A stretch of 49,297 nucleotides of DNA from Steroidobacteraceae bacterium (GTDB lineage Bacteria; Pseudomonadota; Gammaproteobacteria; Steroidobacterales; Steroidobacteraceae): NCBI GenBank assembly GCA_017853175.1, contig JAFMKA010000007.1:1-49297 (forward strand), given 5' to 3'. Shown one piece after another: positions 47,034-49,297 of this stretch. A program made the position numbers and the translations under genes. Below the pieces are notes generated by a model that was given only the letters and a program-made list of their open reading frames with translations, made no database searches and was not told the DNA's origin. Within the stretch, counting starts at the first letter, position 1, and every line of letters starts with the position of its first letter.

Positions 47034-48031
47034 GCGAGGCGTTTCGCATCGGACCTTGGCGTATCCCGGCGCCCGCGGTGTTGGCGCCGATGGCGGGCGT
47101 CACGGATCGCCCGTTCCGTATTCTGGCGCGGCAACTCGGCGCGAGTCTGGCCGCATCGGAGATGATCACGTCCGATACTCGTCTCTGGAACTCGCGCAAA
47201 TCGCGGCAGCGTATGAACCACGAGGGCGAACCCGAACCGCGCGTAGTGCAGCTCGCCGGCGCGGACCCCGAGGCACTGGCTGAGGCGGCGCGTCGAAATG
47301 TCGATCTCGGTGCTCAGATCATCGACATCAACATGGGTTGTCCAGCCAAAAAGGTCTGCAACCGTCTCTGTGGATCCGCACTGCTTCAGGACGAACCGCT
47401 CGTGGGTCGCATCCTCGAGTCGGTGGTGTCGGCAGTGCAGGCGACTGGCCGAGGTGTCCCGGTGACCCTGAAGACCCGCACCGGCTGGGATCGAGAACAT
47501 CGCAACGGCGTGCGCGTCGCACAGATCGCGGAGGCGAGCGGAATCGCCGCGCTCGCGATCCATGGTCGAACCCGCGCCGATTTTTACGAGGGCGATGCCG
47601 AGTACGACACCATCCGTGCGATCCGAGAGACCGTTCGCATTCCGGTGTTGGCCAATGGCGACATCACGAGTCCCGATAAGGCGCGTGTCGTGCTGCAGTA
47701 CACCGGGACTGCCGGCGTGATGGTCGGTCGCGCCTCCCACGGGACTCCCTGGATCTTCCGTGATATCAACGGTTTATTGACGCAAGGCGTCTTGCCCGAA
47801 CCACTCTCTCGGGCGGAGCGGCGTGATATAGTTTTGGCGCATTTGCAGGCCATCTACGCCTTTCACGGCGAAGAGTCCGGCCTGCGAATCGCACGCAAAC
47901 ATCTCGGCTGGTACGCAAAACTGCTCGAGTCGGCGCCCGATGCACGGGCCCGCCTCATGGCAGAGGTCTCCACGTCGTCGCAGTTCGCGTGTGCGAACGA
48001 GCTGTTCGGCGCTTGGGCGCAAGTACATTGA
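47030..48031 (+). CDS. dusB: tRNA-dihydrouridine synthase B
   Basis: It reduces specific uridines in tRNA with FMN. The 333-residue protein has LAPMAGVTDRPFR for FMN binding, INMGCPAKKVCN with catalytic Cys104, and HGRTRADFYEGDAEYDTI. The ATG at 47030 overlaps the prmA stop and matches the family start; the frame extends 15 codons upstream. It is followed by fis, the same pairing as in E. coli. Confidence 0.96.
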   Translation: MSEAFRIGPWRIPAPAVLAPMAGVTDRPFRILARQLGASLAASEMITSDTRLWNSRKSRQRMNHEGEPEPRVVQLAGADPEALAEAARRNVDLGAQIIDINMGCPAKKVCNRLCGSALLQDEPLVGRILESVVSAVQATGRGVPVTLKTRTGWDREHRNGVRVAQIAEASGIAALAIHGRTRADFYEGDAEYDTIRAIRETVRIPVLANGDITSPDKARVVLQYTGTAGVMVGRASHGTPWIFRDINGLLTQGVLPEPLSRAERRDIVLAHLQAIYAFHGEESGLRIARKHLGWYAKLLESAPDARARLMAEVSTSSQFACANELFGAWAQVH

Positions 48032-48047
48032 CGGTGAGGGGCGTGCG

Positions 48048-48314
48048 ATGTCGGGTGATGGCAATGACGGAACCAAGCGCGAGCTTCCGCTGCGCGGCCA
48101 CACCGAGCGGGCGCTCGAAGACTACCTCCGTCACCTAAACGGACACGCCCCCGCCGACCTCTACAACCTCGTGATTCGCGAAGTCGAAGAACCTCTGCTT
48201 CGCGTCGTGCTGAGACACGCCGACGGAAACCAGTCTCGTGCCGCCGAAATCCTCGGCATCAATCGCGCCACCTTGCGCCGCAAACTGCGCGAGTTCGGCA
48301 TCAACCCGGAGTGA
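48048..48314 (+). CDS. fis: DNA-binding protein Fis
   Basis: A nucleoid-associated factor that bends DNA and activates rRNA promoters. The 88-residue protein has the family's helical core ([16 protein letters not shown]) and the C-terminal helix-turn-helix [19 protein letters not shown]. It is a little shorter than the 98-residue E. coli protein. ATG 48048 lies 16 bases after dusB; the longer frame starting at 47940 lies within dusB. purH follows after 4 bases. Confidence 0.95.
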   Translation: MSGDGNDGTKRELPLRGHTERALEDYLRHLNGHAPADLYNLVIREVEEPLLRVVLRHADGNQSRAAEILGINRATLRRKLREFGINPE

Positions 48315-48318
48315 ACTC

Positions 48319-49297
48319 ATGCCCGTCGTCCTGCGTCGCGCCCTGATCTCGGTGTCTGACAAAACCGGCGTCATCGAACTTGCCAAGGCGCTCGCTGCGC
48401 GCGACATCGAGATTCTCTCGACGGGCGGTACGGCGCGTCTGCTCGCCGAGCAAGGCATCACCGTCAAAGAAGTTTCGCAGCACACCGGCTTTCCCGAAAT
48501 CATGGATGGCCGCGTCAAGACGCTGCATCCGCGCATTCACGGCGGCTTGCTCGGCCGACGAGGTGTCGACGAAAGCGTGATGACGCTGCACGGCATCGAG
48601 CGCATCGATCTGCTCGTGGTCAATCTTTATCCGTTCGCCGAAACAGTCGCGCGACCGGCCTGCACGTATTCCGAGGCGATCGAAAACATCGATATCGGCG
48701 GGCCGGCGATGGTGCGAGCCGCATCGAAAAATCACGATGCCGTCACCGTGATCGTCGATCCGGCAGATTACGCCACCGTCCTTACAGAGCTCGACACTCA
48801 CGGGGGTGCGACCTCACCCGCCTTGCGCGCTTGGCTCGCCGCGAAAGCCTTCGCGCACACGGCCCGCTACGACACCATGGTGGCCAATTATCTGCAGGCG
48901 AGAAATCCCGCACCGGGCGCCGCGTTTCCGCAATCGCTGCCGCTCGTGTACGAAAAAGTGCAAGACCTGCGCTACGGCGAAAACCCACATCAGCACGCCG
49001 CGTTTTATCGCGACGTCACGCCGCGGGGCCCCTCGGTATCGAACGCAAAGATGCTGCAGGGCAAGGAGCTCTCGTTCAACAATATCGCCGATGCCGACAC
49101 CGCCATCGAGTGCGTCCGCCAGTTCACGACGCCGGCTTGCGTGATCGTCAAGCATGCGAACCCTTGCGGTGTCGCGACCGCTGCCGATGCCCTCGCCGCA
49201 TACGAGCTCGCTTATCGCACCGATCCGACCTCAGCCTTCGGCGGCATCATCGCCTTCAACCGCCCGGTCGACGCGAAGATGGCCAAAGCGATCCTCG
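48319..49297 (+). CDS. purH: Bifunctional AICAR transformylase/IMP cyclohydrolase (3' end cut by window edge)
   Basis: It performs the last two steps of IMP synthesis. About 326 codons are present out of about 525 in full-length proteins. The N-terminal IMP cyclohydrolase domain ([28 protein letters not shown]) is complete, and the start of the transformylase domain shows RYGENPHQ (219-226) and KHANPCG (278-284), which holds the catalytic Lys-His pair. The frame is open to the right edge. Confidence 0.97.
   Translation, partial: MPVVLRRALISVSDKTGVIELAKALAARDIEILSTGGTARLLAEQGITVKEVSQHTGFPEIMDGRVKTLHPRIHGGLLGRRGVDESVMTLHGIERIDLLVVNLYPFAETVARPACTYSEAIENIDIGGPAMVRAASKNHDAVTVIVDPADYATVLTELDTHGGATSPALRAWLAAKAFAHTARYDTMVANYLQARNPAPGAAFPQSLPLVYEKVQDLRYGENPHQHAAFYRDVTPRGPSVSNAKMLQGKELSFNNIADADTAIECVRQFTTPACVIVKHANPCGVATAADALAAYELAYRTDPTSAFGGIIAFNRPVDAKMAKAIL

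Overview
The window comes from a Gram-negative, fairly GC-rich gammaproteobacterium. This rests on the dusB-fis-purH arrangement, glnE, a Kdo transferase next to a Kdo kinase, DsbD, and the TolC-family channel. The core gene order and the secreted, catabolism-rich gene set would fit a Xanthomonadales/Nevskiales/Steroidobacter-like lineage, but that is an inference and not proven here. Genes are packed tightly: many start/stop overlaps (ATGA, TGATG, GTGA), several tail-to-tail 3' overlaps, and no gene-free stretch above 300 bases. I see no tRNA, rRNA, CRISPR array, insertion sequence, phage gene or clear pseudogene.

Layout. 1-5200: end of rnd, convergent adk, then a pyrophosphate module (PPi-type phosphofructokinase followed by a membrane H+-pyrophosphatase) closed by a strong terminator. 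5250-11150: a small secreted protein of unknown function, a divergent M16 peptidase, and a PCMT-like protein, rhodanese and TolC-family channel in series. 11100-14640: LPS inner-core genes (waaA and kdkA on minus; a family 9 glycosyltransferase and DUF6165 on plus). 14640-17700: glnE and a small zinc-finger protein, with an intrinsic terminator and a C-rich-loop hairpin directly upstream of glnE.

17800-32735 is an accessory, mostly catabolic region: flavin reductase; an LLM oxidoreductase and amidase pair; a SYLF lipid-binding protein; a five-gene minus-strand operon (MFS transporter with a C-terminal monooxygenase-like domain, Cys/Met-type PLP lyase, Mpo1-like protein, exported M20 amidohydrolase, exported metal amidohydrolase); threonine ammonia-lyase; a secreted serine hydrolase; and an aspartic protease-like protein with two DTG motifs.

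32720-39439 (minus) looks like one long operon: NRAMP-like transporter, PxpA, fused PxpB-PxpC (5-oxoprolinase), GMC oxidoreductase, SrkA-type kinase, low-molecular-weight phosphotyrosine phosphatase. The transporter has lost the residues that bind metal in true NRAMP proteins, so a 5-oxoproline or related substrate is more likely. 39484-49297: groES-groEL under a promoter overlapped by a degenerate CIRCE (HrcA) operator, divergent dsbD-tlpA, then accB-accC-prmA-dusB-fis-purH, with purH cut by the right edge.

I do not see a clear-cut undescribed defence or mobile system. The best leads are the metal-site-less NRAMP/oxoprolinase/kinase/phosphatase operon, the terminator and C-rich hairpin in front of glnE, the PPi-based glycolysis module, and the double-DTG protease.
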